Shown here in pieces: positions 6,894 to 15,036 of a stretch of DNA of 24,551 bases. The stretch lies in the IMG/VR virus record IMGVR_UViG_3300047497_000004, positions 1 through 24,551 of that record; one strand, 5' to 3'. The translations under genes and the position numbers were made by a program. Numbering within the stretch: position 1 is the stretch's first letter; each line of letters begins with the position of its first letter. The notes beneath the pieces are model-generated. The model saw nothing but the letters and a program-made list of their open reading frames with translations. It did not search any database and was not told where the DNA came from. The DNA comes from a virus.

Positions 6894-7354
6894 TGGGGAA
6901 ACCGGCTCTCAAGGACGCCCTTGAGAACGCCGAGATCGAAGAGGGCTACCGCTCACGTCTTGAGATCAAGGTGGCCAACCAGCTCGCGAGCGAAGGCATC
7001 AAGTTCGATTACGAGACCCTCGTGATCAACTATCAGGTGCCCGCTCGCGACGCGAGGTACACGCCAGACTTCAACTGCCCTGCGCACATCATCATCGAGA
7101 GCAAAGGGCGGTTTGGTCATCGTGGCAAAGGCGGTGCGGACGAACGCAAGAAGCTGATCCTCGTGAAGGAACAGCATCCGCATCTCGATATTCGGATCGT
7201 TTTCCAGAACGCCAAGACACCGATCTACAAAGGCAGCAAGACAACCTACGCCAAATGGGCAGAGGACCACGGGTTTATGTGGGCCGATAAGGGGGTCGTG
7301 CCGCCAGCGTGGATTGCTGAAATGAAACAAGCACAATCAAGGAAGCAATCATGA
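6893..7354 (+). CDS. Endonuclease I, Holliday-junction resolvase (T7 gp3-like)
   Basis: This 153-residue nuclease cuts branched DNA and, in T7, helps degrade host DNA and resolve concatemer branches before packaging. The T7 active-site set is complete: YRSRLE24 (T7 Glu20), YTPD59 (T7 Asp55) and the pair E69-x-K71 in IIIESKG (T7 Glu65 and Lys67). The KVANQLASEGIKFDYE segment after the first glutamate is also diagnostic. Length is near T7's 149. TAATG and ATGA overlaps couple it to both neighbours. Confidence 0.95.
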   Translation: MGKPALKDALENAEIEEGYRSRLEIKVANQLASEGIKFDYETLVINYQVPARDARYTPDFNCPAHIIIESKGRFGHRGKGGADERKKLILVKEQHPHLDIRIVFQNAKTPIYKGSKTTYAKWAEDHGFMWADKGVVPPAWIAEMKQAQSRKQS

Positions 7355-8043
7355 AGTTCTACAAAGGTCAGATCGTCGAGCTGCAGGCTAAGACGCGCTG
7401 TTACAATGCACCGAAAGGATCACGGGCTGTTGTCGTGAACCCTGAGCTGCAGTCCAAATTCAGCAGCGCAGTATGGCTCGACGTGAAGTGGTTGGGTGAA
7501 TTTGATCAGAACGATGGTGGCTACGAACGGACGGACTTCATTCCCGTCGCGACCAAGCCTGCCGATCTGAAAAAGGGAGACCGCGTGGTGATCCTGTCGT
7601 CCTACGACGAGCGCATTATTGGTGCGCTAGGCACCATGATTGGTCACATCTTGGTCGAGATGGACGAGAACTTCCATCAGTTCGACGTTGGCTATCGTGG
7701 GTCGAACGGCAAGACCATTAAGACACTCGGCGGCATCACCAAAGCATCCCGCATCGACAACGAAGCACCGGCGACTGTTGCCGTAGCTCCCGAAGTCACC
7801 GTTGGTGCCACCGTGACGATGGCCGACGAACTGCAGCTCAAGCCTCAGGCCCGCAAAATCCTGGCGCACCTCAAGAGCGGCAAGACGATCTCGCCCGAGG
7901 AAGCCCGCACGGTCTACGCGGTCTACCGCCTCGCCGCGAGCATCCACGAAATCCGTCAGATTGGATACAAGGTCAAGACGACGAACAAAGAAGACGCTGC
8001 CGGTCATCGCTATGCCCGGTACGAACTGAAGCTCGCCGCCTGA
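7351..8043 (+). CDS. Phage protein with beta-rich N-terminus and C-terminal HTH domain (HTH_39-like)
   Basis: This 230-residue protein looks like two parts. Residues 1-140 are beta-rich, with two barrel-like units each opening similarly (MKFYKGQIVELQAK and LKKGDRVVILSS). Residues 150-230 carry the phage winged-helix pattern: Q-A-R-K-I-L-A-H-L-K, then T-I-S-P-E-E-A, VYRLAASIHEIRQIGYKV, and a closing Y-A-R-Y-E-L wing. This matches the phage-encoded helix-turn-helix family I know as PF14090. It may bind DNA or RNA; the target is unknown. An ATGA overlap links it to endonuclease I. Confidence 0.72.
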   Translation: MKFYKGQIVELQAKTRCYNAPKGSRAVVVNPELQSKFSSAVWLDVKWLGEFDQNDGGYERTDFIPVATKPADLKKGDRVVILSSYDERIIGALGTMIGHILVEMDENFHQFDVGYRGSNGKTIKTLGGITKASRIDNEAPATVAVAPEVTVGATVTMADELQLKPQARKILAHLKSGKTISPEEARTVYAVYRLAASIHEIRQIGYKVKTTNKEDAAGHRYARYELKLAA

Positions 8044-8192
8044 TGTACTTAATCGACGGCATCTTACTCATTGCGTCGTGGATCATCGGCGGTATCAGTG
8101 CGTTGGTTGTTGTCATCGCAGTGTTCACCGTCGCCACTATCTTGGTGATGCTTGTGGCAGACGCAATCTGTCGGTTCTTCAACATCGACTGA
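8043..8192 (+). CDS. Small membrane protein (49 aa)
   Basis: The ATG overlaps the previous stop (TGATG), and the stop at 8190-8192 directly abuts the primase-helicase start. After MYLIDG the protein is almost entirely hydrophobic (LLIASWIIGG, ALVVVIAVFTVATILVMLV), then ends AICRFFNID. One long or two short membrane helices are likely. Function is unknown. It lies between DNA-metabolism genes and far from the lysis cassette, so it is more likely an early inner-membrane effector than a holin. Confidence 0.65.
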   Translation: MYLIDGILLIASWIIGGISALVVVIAVFTVATILVMLVADAICRFFNID

Positions 8193-9836
8193 ATGAGTGA
8201 GTTTGTAGCTCATGAGGCGTGCCCGAAGTGTGGTTCGCAAGACAACCTTGCGCGCTATGACGACGGGCACGCCCATTGTTTCGGCTGTGACTACCACGAA
8301 CCTGCAACAGGAGAAACGAAACGGGTGGATGAAACACCTAAGGATTGGCGACCGATCAGCGGCAACTATCAGGACCTGATTGATCGCGGGATACGCGAAG
8401 AGACCCTGAAGTTCTGGAAGTACCAAGTCGGGACCTACAAGGGCAAGCCTGCCCACATCATGAACTGGCGCGACGAGACAGGTGATCTCGTTGGTCAGAA
8501 GTTCAGACAGCCGGGCAAAGAGTTCAGCTGGCTTGGTGAGGGTACCGATCTGCTCTACGGCATGTGGCTGTGGGGCAAAGGCAAGAGCATCACCATCACC
8601 GAGGGTGAACTTGACGCCCTGTCGGTGAGCCAAGCGTTCGGCAACAAGTGGCCTGTGGTCTCACTGCCGAACGGCTCGAAGTCGGTCAAGAAGGTCATCA
8701 AGCGTTGCTACGACTACCTGATGAACTTCGAGAAGATCGTCCTCATGTTCGATCAGGACGAGCCAGGGCACGCTGCGGTATCCGAGGCTGTCGATCTGCT
8801 CCCTGCGGGTAAGGTCTACATCGCCACGCTGCCCGAGAAGGACGCCAACGAAGTCCTGAAGAAGCACGGACCCGGCAAGATCACTGACGCCTTCTGGAAC
8901 GCCAAGCCGTATCGGCCTGACGGTATCATCAGCGGCGCGGACATCAGCCTGGACGAGCTGCGCACTGCGAGCACCAAGGGGTACAACCTTCGCCTCCCTG
9001 ATCTGAACAATCGGCTGCTTGGGCTCCGTAAGGGTGAGATCACCCTTTGGACCGCAGGGTCTGGCATAGGCAAGTCAACGATGCTGCGTCAGCTCTTCTA
9101 CGAGGTCCACCAAGACTACCCGGAGCTGACGTTTGGAAACGTGTTCCTCGAAGAGAACAACAAGAAGACTGCGCAGGCTTACATCGCGCTGGACAATAGC
9201 GTTCCTCTTGGACGGCTACGTTACAATCCAGAAATCATTACCCCCGAGCAGTGGCAGTCGTCGTACGACCGCGTCGTCAAGGAACGCATGTGGTTCTACA
9301 ACCACTTTGGTTCGCTTGAGAGCGAGCGTCTGATCAGCAAGCTGCATTACATGGCGACGGTACTTAAGGTCGACTTCATTGCACTCGACCACATCTCGAT
9401 TGTTACCTCCGGTTTGGAGAGCAGCAGTGAGGGTGAGCGTAAGGACATCGACATTCTGATGACCCGCTTGCGCCAACTGGTCGAAGAGACCGGCGTAGGC
9501 ATACAGGGCGTCGTCCATCTGAAACGCGTGAAGGACAAGAACTTCAATGAGGGTGGCGCTGTATCGCTTACCGATCTCCGTGGCTCTGCTTCTCTTGAAC
9601 AGCTGTCTGATAACGTCGTGTCACTAGAGCGCGATCAGCAGGGTGACAAGAAGGACGTGTCATTGATCCGCGTGCTCAAGTGTCGTGAGACAGGCGACAC
9701 CGGAGAGAGCGACACCGTGCTCTACAAGCGGGACACAGGGAGACTTGTGTTGACCGAGGCCGAGCAGGCGTTCCCTGAGATCAAGACGGAAGCCGTCGAC
9801 AACAAAGGCAACCCTATCGAACCCGAGGTGTTCTGA
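8193..9836 (+). CDS. Primase-helicase, T7 gp4-like
   Basis: This 547-residue replication enzyme unwinds DNA and makes RNA primers. An N-terminal zinc ribbon uses C10-x2-C13 and C29-x2-C32. The TOPRIM primase domain shows ITEGELDALS, with its metal-binding glutamate, and MFDQDEPG. The RecA-like helicase has Walker A WTAGSGIGKST (T7 GSGMGKST), Walker B FIALDHISIV, and a late motif LRGSASLEQLSDNVVSLERD. Length is close to T7's 566. The start ATG at 8193 directly follows the previous stop; ATGAGTG gives a second in-frame choice only further in. Confidence 0.96.
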   Translation: MSEFVAHEACPKCGSQDNLARYDDGHAHCFGCDYHEPATGETKRVDETPKDWRPISGNYQDLIDRGIREETLKFWKYQVGTYKGKPAHIMNWRDETGDLVGQKFRQPGKEFSWLGEGTDLLYGMWLWGKGKSITITEGELDALSVSQAFGNKWPVVSLPNGSKSVKKVIKRCYDYLMNFEKIVLMFDQDEPGHAAVSEAVDLLPAGKVYIATLPEKDANEVLKKHGPGKITDAFWNAKPYRPDGIISGADISLDELRTASTKGYNLRLPDLNNRLLGLRKGEITLWTAGSGIGKSTMLRQLFYEVHQDYPELTFGNVFLEENNKKTAQAYIALDNSVPLGRLRYNPEIITPEQWQSSYDRVVKERMWFYNHFGSLESERLISKLHYMATVLKVDFIALDHISIVTSGLESSSEGERKDIDILMTRLRQLVEETGVGIQGVVHLKRVKDKNFNEGGAVSLTDLRGSASLEQLSDNVVSLERDQQGDKKDVSLIRVLKCRETGDTGESDTVLYKRDTGRLVLTEAEQAFPEIKTEAVDNKGNPIEPEVF

Positions 9837-10060
9837 TGCCGCAAGCAAGTCAAGCGCAGCACAATCTAATGGAGCAGTGGTTCGGCGACCCAATCGATGA
9901 AGCCGGGCCGTTTCTGTTCCTGATGGCTCGCGGTTGGAGTTTCCCAGGAGGCTTATGCGTTCCTCCGGTGCCTCACTACAACCCGTCTTGGTACGAGTTG
10001 GAGTGCGTGTGGTTCCTCTGCGACGAGTGGGACTATGGCTACGAAGGGGTGAAGAGGTGA
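9836..10060 (+). CDS. Small tryptophan-rich hypothetical protein (74 aa)
   Basis: TGATG overlap with the primase-helicase stop and GTGA overlap with the next gene. The product is rich in aromatic residues (EQWFGDP, GPFLFLMARGWSF, NPSWYELECVWFLCDEWDYGY) and has two cysteines near its end. No family is recognised and no membrane segment is clear. Its place between helicase and polymerase suggests a replication-associated accessory role, which is inference. Confidence 0.65.
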   Translation: MPQASQAQHNLMEQWFGDPIDEAGPFLFLMARGWSFPGGLCVPPVPHYNPSWYELECVWFLCDEWDYGYEGVKR

Positions 10061-10236
10061 TCAATCCGATGTGCCCTGTCTGCAGGGAGTTCGACGAAGA
10101 GTGCTTCAAGAAGTCCTTCGTCGCTGGCCGGGCGGTCTGCAGCAAACAACTCGAACTGCCGCTGTGTATGCCGAGTAGCGGCGTGCCGCGCATCAAACAG
10201 AAGGAAGTGTATGAACCGTCTGCTCTTCGATACTGA
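10057..10236 (+). CDS. Small zinc-ribbon-like protein (59 aa)
   Basis: A GTG start at 10057 overlaps the previous stop (GTGA), with GAAGAG just upstream. The first half reads M-C-P-V-C-R-E-F-D-E-E-C, then AVCSKQLELPLC, so paired and later cysteines could bind a metal. An ATG at 10069 is the alternative start. The end overlaps the DNA polymerase start by 26 bases. No known family. Confidence 0.55.
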   Translation: MINPMCPVCREFDEECFKKSFVAGRAVCSKQLELPLCMPSSGVPRIKQKEVYEPSALRY

Positions 10237-12301
10237 GAGCAACGGCCTCCTAGATACCGCAACCAAAATCCACTGTGTCGCTGCGATTGATGTTGATACC
10301 AAAGAGCGCCTCGATTGGAAGCCCGATGACAACGGGTACCTCGAAGCGCTCGACAAGGCCGATGTTCTGATCGGCCACAACATTCAACGCCACGACATTC
10401 CACTGATCACCAAGCTGACCAGTTGGAAACCGCGCCCCACCGTGAAGCTTCGCGACACGATGATCATTGCGCGCTTGGAGCACCCGAACGTCAAGGACAC
10501 TGACAAACAGCTGATCCAGACGGGCAAGATGCCAGCCGGAAAGAAGTACCAGGGCAAGCACACGCTTGGAGCCTGGGGCTATCGCCTGGGCTGTCACAAG
10601 GGTGACTACGCGGACATCAAGGAAGCCGAGTGGCTCGATCTGTATCCGAACCTCGCCAAAGAGCTGCCTGAAGACAAGCTCAAGGAACGGATACTGGAAT
10701 ACGTGTGGGGCACCTGGAGCCCCGAGATGCACGCCTACATGCTGCAGGACCGCGAGACCAACTTGGCCCTGTGGGACTTCCTGCAGGTCGACGAGTATTC
10801 CCAGGACGCCATCGACCTTGAGCATCGCATCGCCCGCGTGTGTGACCTTATGGAGCGCGCTGGTGTGCCGTTCGACGTACCGGCTGCTGGTAAGCTGCAG
10901 GGCGAGCTGCTGACCGAACGGGACAACATCGAGCGTGCGCTGGTTGCCAAGTTCGGCTTCTGGTACGCGCCGGTCAGCCCGAACCCCGACAAGGCGACCT
11001 TCTATCCCAAACAGACCAGCAAGACTTCCACGTTTGTTGGTTGGGAAGACGGTGTGCCGCAATGGAAGGGCTCAGGCTACACCGAAGGCTGTCCTGCGAC
11101 GAAGCTGAAGCTCGTGCAGTTCAACCCCGGCTCTCGCGACCACATCGCCAAGGTGTTGCTTGCGAAGGGTTGGGAGCCGACCAAGATGACGGAGGGCGGC
11201 AAGCCGCAGATCGACGAAGAGACTGTTGAGGCGATTGTTGCTCGCTATCCCGAGTTCGATGGTCTCGGTCGATACCTGATGCTTGAGAAGCGGCTGTCTC
11301 AGCTCGCTGACGGCAAGCGTGCGTGGCTCGCAGAGGTGAAAGATGATGGCCGTATCCACGGCGTCATCAATCCTATGGGGACCACGACGAGCCGTGCGTC
11401 TCACATGTACCCGAACCTTGGACAGGTGCCGAACGCTGCGAGCCCTTATGGCCCGGAGTGCCGTGCTTTGTTCTACGCACCGAAAGGATGGTCAATCGTC
11501 GGCGCTGACCAACAAGGTTTGGAGCTGCGCGGTCTCGCTCACTATTTGGTCCCGATGGATGGCGGCAAGTACGCCAAGGTCGTGCTCGAAGGTGATCCTC
11601 ACTGGCTCCATGCGCAAGTCATGGGCCTCGCCGAGGGTGAGCGAGACAAGCACAACAAGCTGCACGTCATCATCCGCGAAGACGGCTCGAAGCGCTTCAT
11701 CTACGCGTACGTCTATGGCTGTTGGGATGAGAAGGCCGGTGAGATCATCTACACCTGTCTGCTCAAGGCCATGCGTGAGTGTGGCGACATCGGTGGCAAG
11801 GAGCTGTACGTCAAGTTCTTCGGTGACGGGCAATTCCCTACGAAGCGTAAGCTGATCAAAGTCGGCAACACGGTTCGCAGCGCGTTCCTCAATCGCCTGG
11901 AAGGCTTTGGCAAACTCAAAGAGAAGCTGACCAAACAAGTCGATCAGTTTCATTGGGTGCCTGGGCTCGACGGGCGGCGCATCCCTACCCGCTCCGATCA
12001 CTCGGCGTTGAACTTCCTGATCCAAAGCGCAGGCGCGATTGTCTGTAAGCGATGGGTCGTGGACGCGTTCGACGCAATGTGCGCGGCGTTTCGCTATGAC
12101 TTCGACAACCCCTGGAATGGAGAGTTCGTATTCGGACTTTGGGTACACGATGAAATCCAAGTGTGGGTCCGCGAAGGGCTCGAAGAGAAAACCTGCGCCA
12201 TCCTCAAGGCGACCGCGAGCAAAGCTGGCGAGCCGTACGGGTTCCGCGTGCGTCTCGATGGCGAAGCAAAAGTCGGCAAGAACTGGAAAGACACCCACTG
12301 A
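10211..12301 (+). CDS. DNA polymerase, family A (T7 gp5-like) with proofreading exonuclease
   Basis: This 696-residue replicative polymerase is near T7's 704. The 3'-5' exonuclease is intact: ExoI LLFDTESNGL, ExoII IGHNIQRHDIP and ExoIII YMLQDRETN all keep the catalytic acids. The polymerase domain has motif A IVGADQQGLELRGLAHY (T7 Asp475), motif B REDGSKRFIYAYVYG (T7 Arg518, Lys522, Tyr526) and motif C WVHDEIQVW (T7 Asp654). The thumb segment before FNPGSRDHI, where T7 has its thioredoxin-binding insert, is of similar size but different sequence (DKATFYPKQTSK), so dependence on host thioredoxin is open. AAGGAAG precedes the ATG. Confidence 0.97.
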   Translation: MNRLLFDTESNGLLDTATKIHCVAAIDVDTKERLDWKPDDNGYLEALDKADVLIGHNIQRHDIPLITKLTSWKPRPTVKLRDTMIIARLEHPNVKDTDKQLIQTGKMPAGKKYQGKHTLGAWGYRLGCHKGDYADIKEAEWLDLYPNLAKELPEDKLKERILEYVWGTWSPEMHAYMLQDRETNLALWDFLQVDEYSQDAIDLEHRIARVCDLMERAGVPFDVPAAGKLQGELLTERDNIERALVAKFGFWYAPVSPNPDKATFYPKQTSKTSTFVGWEDGVPQWKGSGYTEGCPATKLKLVQFNPGSRDHIAKVLLAKGWEPTKMTEGGKPQIDEETVEAIVARYPEFDGLGRYLMLEKRLSQLADGKRAWLAEVKDDGRIHGVINPMGTTTSRASHMYPNLGQVPNAASPYGPECRALFYAPKGWSIVGADQQGLELRGLAHYLVPMDGGKYAKVVLEGDPHWLHAQVMGLAEGERDKHNKLHVIIREDGSKRFIYAYVYGCWDEKAGEIIYTCLLKAMRECGDIGGKELYVKFFGDGQFPTKRKLIKVGNTVRSAFLNRLEGFGKLKEKLTKQVDQFHWVPGLDGRRIPTRSDHSALNFLIQSAGAIVCKRWVVDAFDAMCAAFRYDFDNPWNGEFVFGLWVHDEIQVWVREGLEEKTCAILKATASKAGEPYGFRVRLDGEAKVGKNWKDTH

Positions 12302-12305
12302 GGCA

Positions 12306-12512
12306 GTGGCACGCCTGCACGATCTAATCGTTCGTGTGTGGCGTCACCACGTCAGTGTGAAGTCCGACTACGCCCGCGAGAACGCGCAGATCGTTGGGAT
12401 GGCCGCGTCGTTACAAATGATCACCACGAAGGTCGGCCGGTCTACCTACGCAAACGCGTGGCACGTGACCAGACAAGGGCTGACGTGGCTTCACGATCAG
12501 GACAACAAATGA
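12306..12512 (+). CDS. Small hypothetical protein (68 aa)
   Basis: A GTG start at 12306 lies 4 bases after the polymerase stop; the ribosome binding site (TGAGG) is close and weak, so re-initiation is likely. The product is basic and helical (LHDLIVRVWRHHVSVK, ENAQIVGMAASLQMIT) and ends WHVTRQGLTWLHDQ, which resembles the end of a small helix-turn-helix, without a firm match. The stop overlaps the next start (ATGA). The reading frame stays open upstream into the polymerase gene, so the start is uncertain. Confidence 0.55.
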   Translation: MARLHDLIVRVWRHHVSVKSDYARENAQIVGMAASLQMITTKVGRSTYANAWHVTRQGLTWLHDQDNK

Positions 12513-12949
12513 AAATCTATATGGCTGGTCCGCTGTTCACGCGGGCCGAGCAGGACTTCAACACGAAGCTCGCTGACCGCCTGCGCCAGATCGGGTTCAA
12601 GATTTGGCTCCCGCAGGACTTCGAGCAGCAGCAGACGACTGCCAAGGCCATCTTCGACATCGACGTTCAAGGTGTTGATTGGTGCGACATCGTCCTGGCG
12701 AACATGGACGGCTCTGATCCTGACAGCGGTACCTGTTGGGAAGTCGGGTATGCCTACAAGCGCAAGCACATAATCCTGTATCGCACGGACATTCGGTCTG
12801 AGAGTGATCCTCTCGGTCCCTATAACCTGATGATGCATCAATCGGCTGACGCGGTGGTCGACTGTAAGGGTATGGCGTTCGAGGCGATGCTGCAGGAGAT
12901 ACTCAAGGCACTCTACGCTGCCGTGAAGAAACGGATGGAGACGAAGTGA
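12509..12949 (+). CDS. Nucleoside 2-deoxyribosyltransferase-like protein
   Basis: This 146-residue protein belongs to the fold that swaps or hydrolyses the N-glycosidic bond of deoxyribonucleosides (transferases and the DNPH1-type hydrolases). It starts with the family's first strand MKIYMAGPLF, has WCDIVLANMDGSDPDSGT in the middle, and the catalytic glutamate is Glu78 in CWEVGYAY. This D-x-D-x-G-T-x-x-E-x-G-Y-A arrangement is characteristic. It probably recycles or alters deoxynucleosides for phage DNA synthesis; hydrolysis rather than transfer cannot be excluded. ATGA and GTGA overlaps join it to its neighbours, just before the exonuclease. Confidence 0.82.
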   Translation: MKIYMAGPLFTRAEQDFNTKLADRLRQIGFKIWLPQDFEQQQTTAKAIFDIDVQGVDWCDIVLANMDGSDPDSGTCWEVGYAYKRKHIILYRTDIRSESDPLGPYNLMMHQSADAVVDCKGMAFEAMLQEILKALYAAVKKRMETK

Positions 12950-13713
12950 AGTCGACGATCCTTCTGATCGACGGCGACCAGTTCATCTTCAAGGCGACTG
13001 CAGCACTCGAAAAGGAAACCCGGTGGGATGACCAGAACCACGTTCTGTATTCCAACGCCGACGAGTGTGAGGCCAATCTCAACAGTATGCTTGAGCGCAT
13101 CTTCGAGCGCTTCAGCAGCCGTGAGCACGCCCTGTGCTTCTCTGCAGCACCAAACTTCCGCCGTGAGATCGACCCGACGTACAAGGCCGGGCGCTCGCCG
13201 CGCAAGCCTCTCTGCTATGCGGAGCTGCGGGAACGCGTGGAGGCGAAGTACAACTGTCTCGCTATGCCGGGCCTCGAAGCCGACGACGTGATGGGCATCC
13301 TGGCAACCAAGCCGAATGCTCAGACGAAGATCATCGTGTCCCAAGACAAGGACATGAAGGGCATCCCTGGTCAGGTATGGGACGGCAAGGACTTGGTGTC
13401 GGTCAGTCAGGCCGAGGCTGATTACTTCCATCTGTATCAGACGCTGATCGGAGACACGAGCGACGGGTACAAAGGTTGCCCTGGTGTCGGACCAAAGAAG
13501 GCCGAGGTGATCCTAAAGGGTCCTACGGTTGAGGGTGAGGTTGTCGACGAGAACTTCGACGCGTTGCCGTGGCAGCGCATTGTCAAAGCCTACGTCACCG
13601 CTGGTCTCACCGAGGAACACGCGCTGACCCAAGCACGGCTCGCGCGCATCCTGCGGTGGACTGATTGGGACGTGGAGAACAAGAAGCCGATCCTGTGGAC
13701 ACCGACCCGATAG
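12946..13713 (+). CDS. 5'-3' exonuclease, T7 gp6-like (PIN/FEN family)
   Basis: This 255-residue nuclease removes RNA primers and degrades DNA from 5' ends. Metal-binding motifs are visible: LLIDGDQFIF near the start, PGLEADDVMG at about residue 110, SQDKDMKGIPG at about 130, and the helix-3-turn-helix GDTSDGYKGCPGVGPKKAE at about 168-185, which grips DNA. The GTG start at 12946 overlaps the previous stop. It completes the T7-like replication set with polymerase, primase-helicase, SSB and endonuclease I. Confidence 0.94.
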   Translation: MKSTILLIDGDQFIFKATAALEKETRWDDQNHVLYSNADECEANLNSMLERIFERFSSREHALCFSAAPNFRREIDPTYKAGRSPRKPLCYAELRERVEAKYNCLAMPGLEADDVMGILATKPNAQTKIIVSQDKDMKGIPGQVWDGKDLVSVSQAEADYFHLYQTLIGDTSDGYKGCPGVGPKKAEVILKGPTVEGEVVDENFDALPWQRIVKAYVTAGLTEEHALTQARLARILRWTDWDVENKKPILWTPTR

Positions 13714-13859
13714 TTCAAGAAGCAATCGCCGAGCTGAACGAAGAAGCCCGGCGTCAAGCCGTTGAAGACATGAAGGCCATCCTGAGGGCACACCAACTGC
13801 GTCGTCCCTGGTGGCACTACGTAATCCCTTTCACCATCAAAATCGAATGGAGAACCTAG
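13695..13859 (+). CDS. Small hypothetical protein (54 aa)
   Basis: The GTG at 13695 lies inside the exonuclease end; a TTG at 13665 is an alternative. Neither has a strong ribosome binding site. The product has an acidic-basic helix (EAIAELNEEARRQAVEDMKAI) followed by RPWWHYVIPFTIKIEW, an aromatic amphipathic end that could touch the membrane. No family recognised. The stop TAG overlaps the next GTG. Confidence 0.5.
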   Translation: MDTDPIVQEAIAELNEEARRQAVEDMKAILRAHQLRRPWWHYVIPFTIKIEWRT

Positions 13860-14038
13860 TGTTCGACGTGAAGAAAGTTGAAGCCGAAGCCCGCGCTGAA
13901 ATCTCCAAGGAACAAGGCGAGGCTGCGAAGAAGAAGATCATCGGCAAGCTGCGCCAGATCGCCCAGGCCGAAGCCGTCGTCGCCAATCTGCGCCTCGAAT
14001 ACGAAGCGCTGCTGCGGGACATCGGCAGCGAGGCCTAA
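13859..14038 (+). CDS. Small coiled-coil protein (59 aa)
   Basis: The GTG at 13859 follows GGAG at 8-9 bases and overlaps the previous TAG; the ATG at 13847 is in frame but lacks a ribosome binding site. The protein is almost entirely charged helix (KKVEAEARAEISKEQGEAAKKKIIGKL... VVANLRLEYEALLRDIG), suggesting a coiled coil. T7 has a small gene (6.5) in the same position after the exonuclease, but I see no firm sequence link. Confidence 0.6.
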   Translation: MFDVKKVEAEARAEISKEQGEAAKKKIIGKLRQIAQAEAVVANLRLEYEALLRDIGSEA

Positions 14039-14661
14039 TGGGGCCGCTGTATCCCGGCCAGTATTACACTGGTCCTGACAGCATCACCCAACGCCTGCTG
14101 TCGGCACCCATCAAGCTCCATTGGGCCGGATGGGAAGCGACGACGTACAGCCTGCAGCAGGCAGGGTGGCAGCTGAGCGCGCAGCAGGACATGCAGTACG
14201 GGTCAATGCGGATTGCGATGAAGCACGAAGACCAACAGGTATGGGGCCTCACCGACCGCGTTGACTACGACTACATGACCGCGCTGCACGACCCATACGG
14301 ACACTTTCGCAACATGGTGATCCCCGTGCGCGCGATGGCGAACCGTATAATGATCCAGCTGATCGAGCCTGTGACGGCAATGGCGAACTTCTCTCCTATC
14401 GACTGCACGCCGCAGCTCGACATGCGTCAGATCAAAACGCTGGAAGACCTCGCGCACTTTGCGCCTCCCTTGGTTCGCACCAAGGAAATCATACTGCCTG
14501 AAGAGGACGTGCCAGCGTTGCTCACCCGCATCCTTGAGCTGCAGAAGCCCGCCAGGGACGAATACTTCAAGCAGCAGATCAGGGCCGAGCGAGACGGCAT
14601 GATGATCGACGCACACCCGCGTCAGAAATTCCACGCGCAGATACTCAGTATCGCCGCGTAA
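14038..14661 (+). CDS. Hypothetical protein (207 aa)
   Basis: TAATG start overlapping the previous stop. The protein opens MGPLYPGQYYTGPDS, has an aromatic region (LHWAGWEATTYSLQQAGWQL), a possible core strand set (SMRIAMKHEDQQVWGLTDR), then a mixed helical end with LLTRILELQKPARDEYF. No catalytic motif or known domain is recognised. It is the largest unassigned gene of the replication module and looks like a real folded protein rather than a random frame. Confidence 0.75.
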   Translation: MGPLYPGQYYTGPDSITQRLLSAPIKLHWAGWEATTYSLQQAGWQLSAQQDMQYGSMRIAMKHEDQQVWGLTDRVDYDYMTALHDPYGHFRNMVIPVRAMANRIMIQLIEPVTAMANFSPIDCTPQLDMRQIKTLEDLAHFAPPLVRTKEIILPEEDVPALLTRILELQKPARDEYFKQQIRAERDGMMIDAHPRQKFHAQILSIAA

Positions 14662-14676
14662 CCACAGCAGGAAAAT

Positions 14677-15036
14677 ATGAGCTGGTGGAAACCCTTTAAT
14701 TGGCGGCGTGCTCGTCCCGTTGTTGACCTGCACGACCTTGCTGACGCCATCAAAGACATCGAGCCTACCAATACACCGCTTCTCAAGAGCATCGAACGCA
14801 AAGCCGAGCTGCGCAAGCTTCCCGGCAAATACGAGGAAGTGTTCTACAAGGGAGCATGGTTCACGTTCAAACAACTGAGCGTCGTCTATGTGGTCCCTGC
14901 TCACATCTTACGGCAACGGATCAAGGATCATAACTGGTCCGTCGAAGACGCTATCAACACACCCGTGCGAGCCAGGACTCGTAAGCAGAGGACTGTCTAC
15001 GATTACGCTTTGAGGAACGGACCAACGAACGACTGA
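14677..15036 (+). CDS. Small protein with phage HTH-like segment (119 aa)
   Basis: CAGGAAAAT precedes the ATG, after one of the few true gaps in the operon. Residues 55-97 contain the pattern Y-K-G-A-W-F-T-F-K-Q-L-S-x-x-Y-x-V followed by LRQRIKDHNWSVEDAINTPV. The ending W-S-V-E-D-A-I-x-T-P is typical of small helix-turn-helix segments attached to phage homing nucleases and DNA-binding proteins. No nuclease domain is present here. It may bind DNA; target unknown. Confidence 0.65.
   Translation: MSWWKPFNWRRARPVVDLHDLADAIKDIEPTNTPLLKSIERKAELRKLPGKYEEVFYKGAWFTFKQLSVVYVVPAHILRQRIKDHNWSVEDAINTPVRARTRKQRTVYDYALRNGPTND

Noticed and set aside
11492-12298. 268-residue minus-strand open frame
   Set aside because: Shadow of the DNA polymerase gene, which has full catalytic motifs in its own frame.
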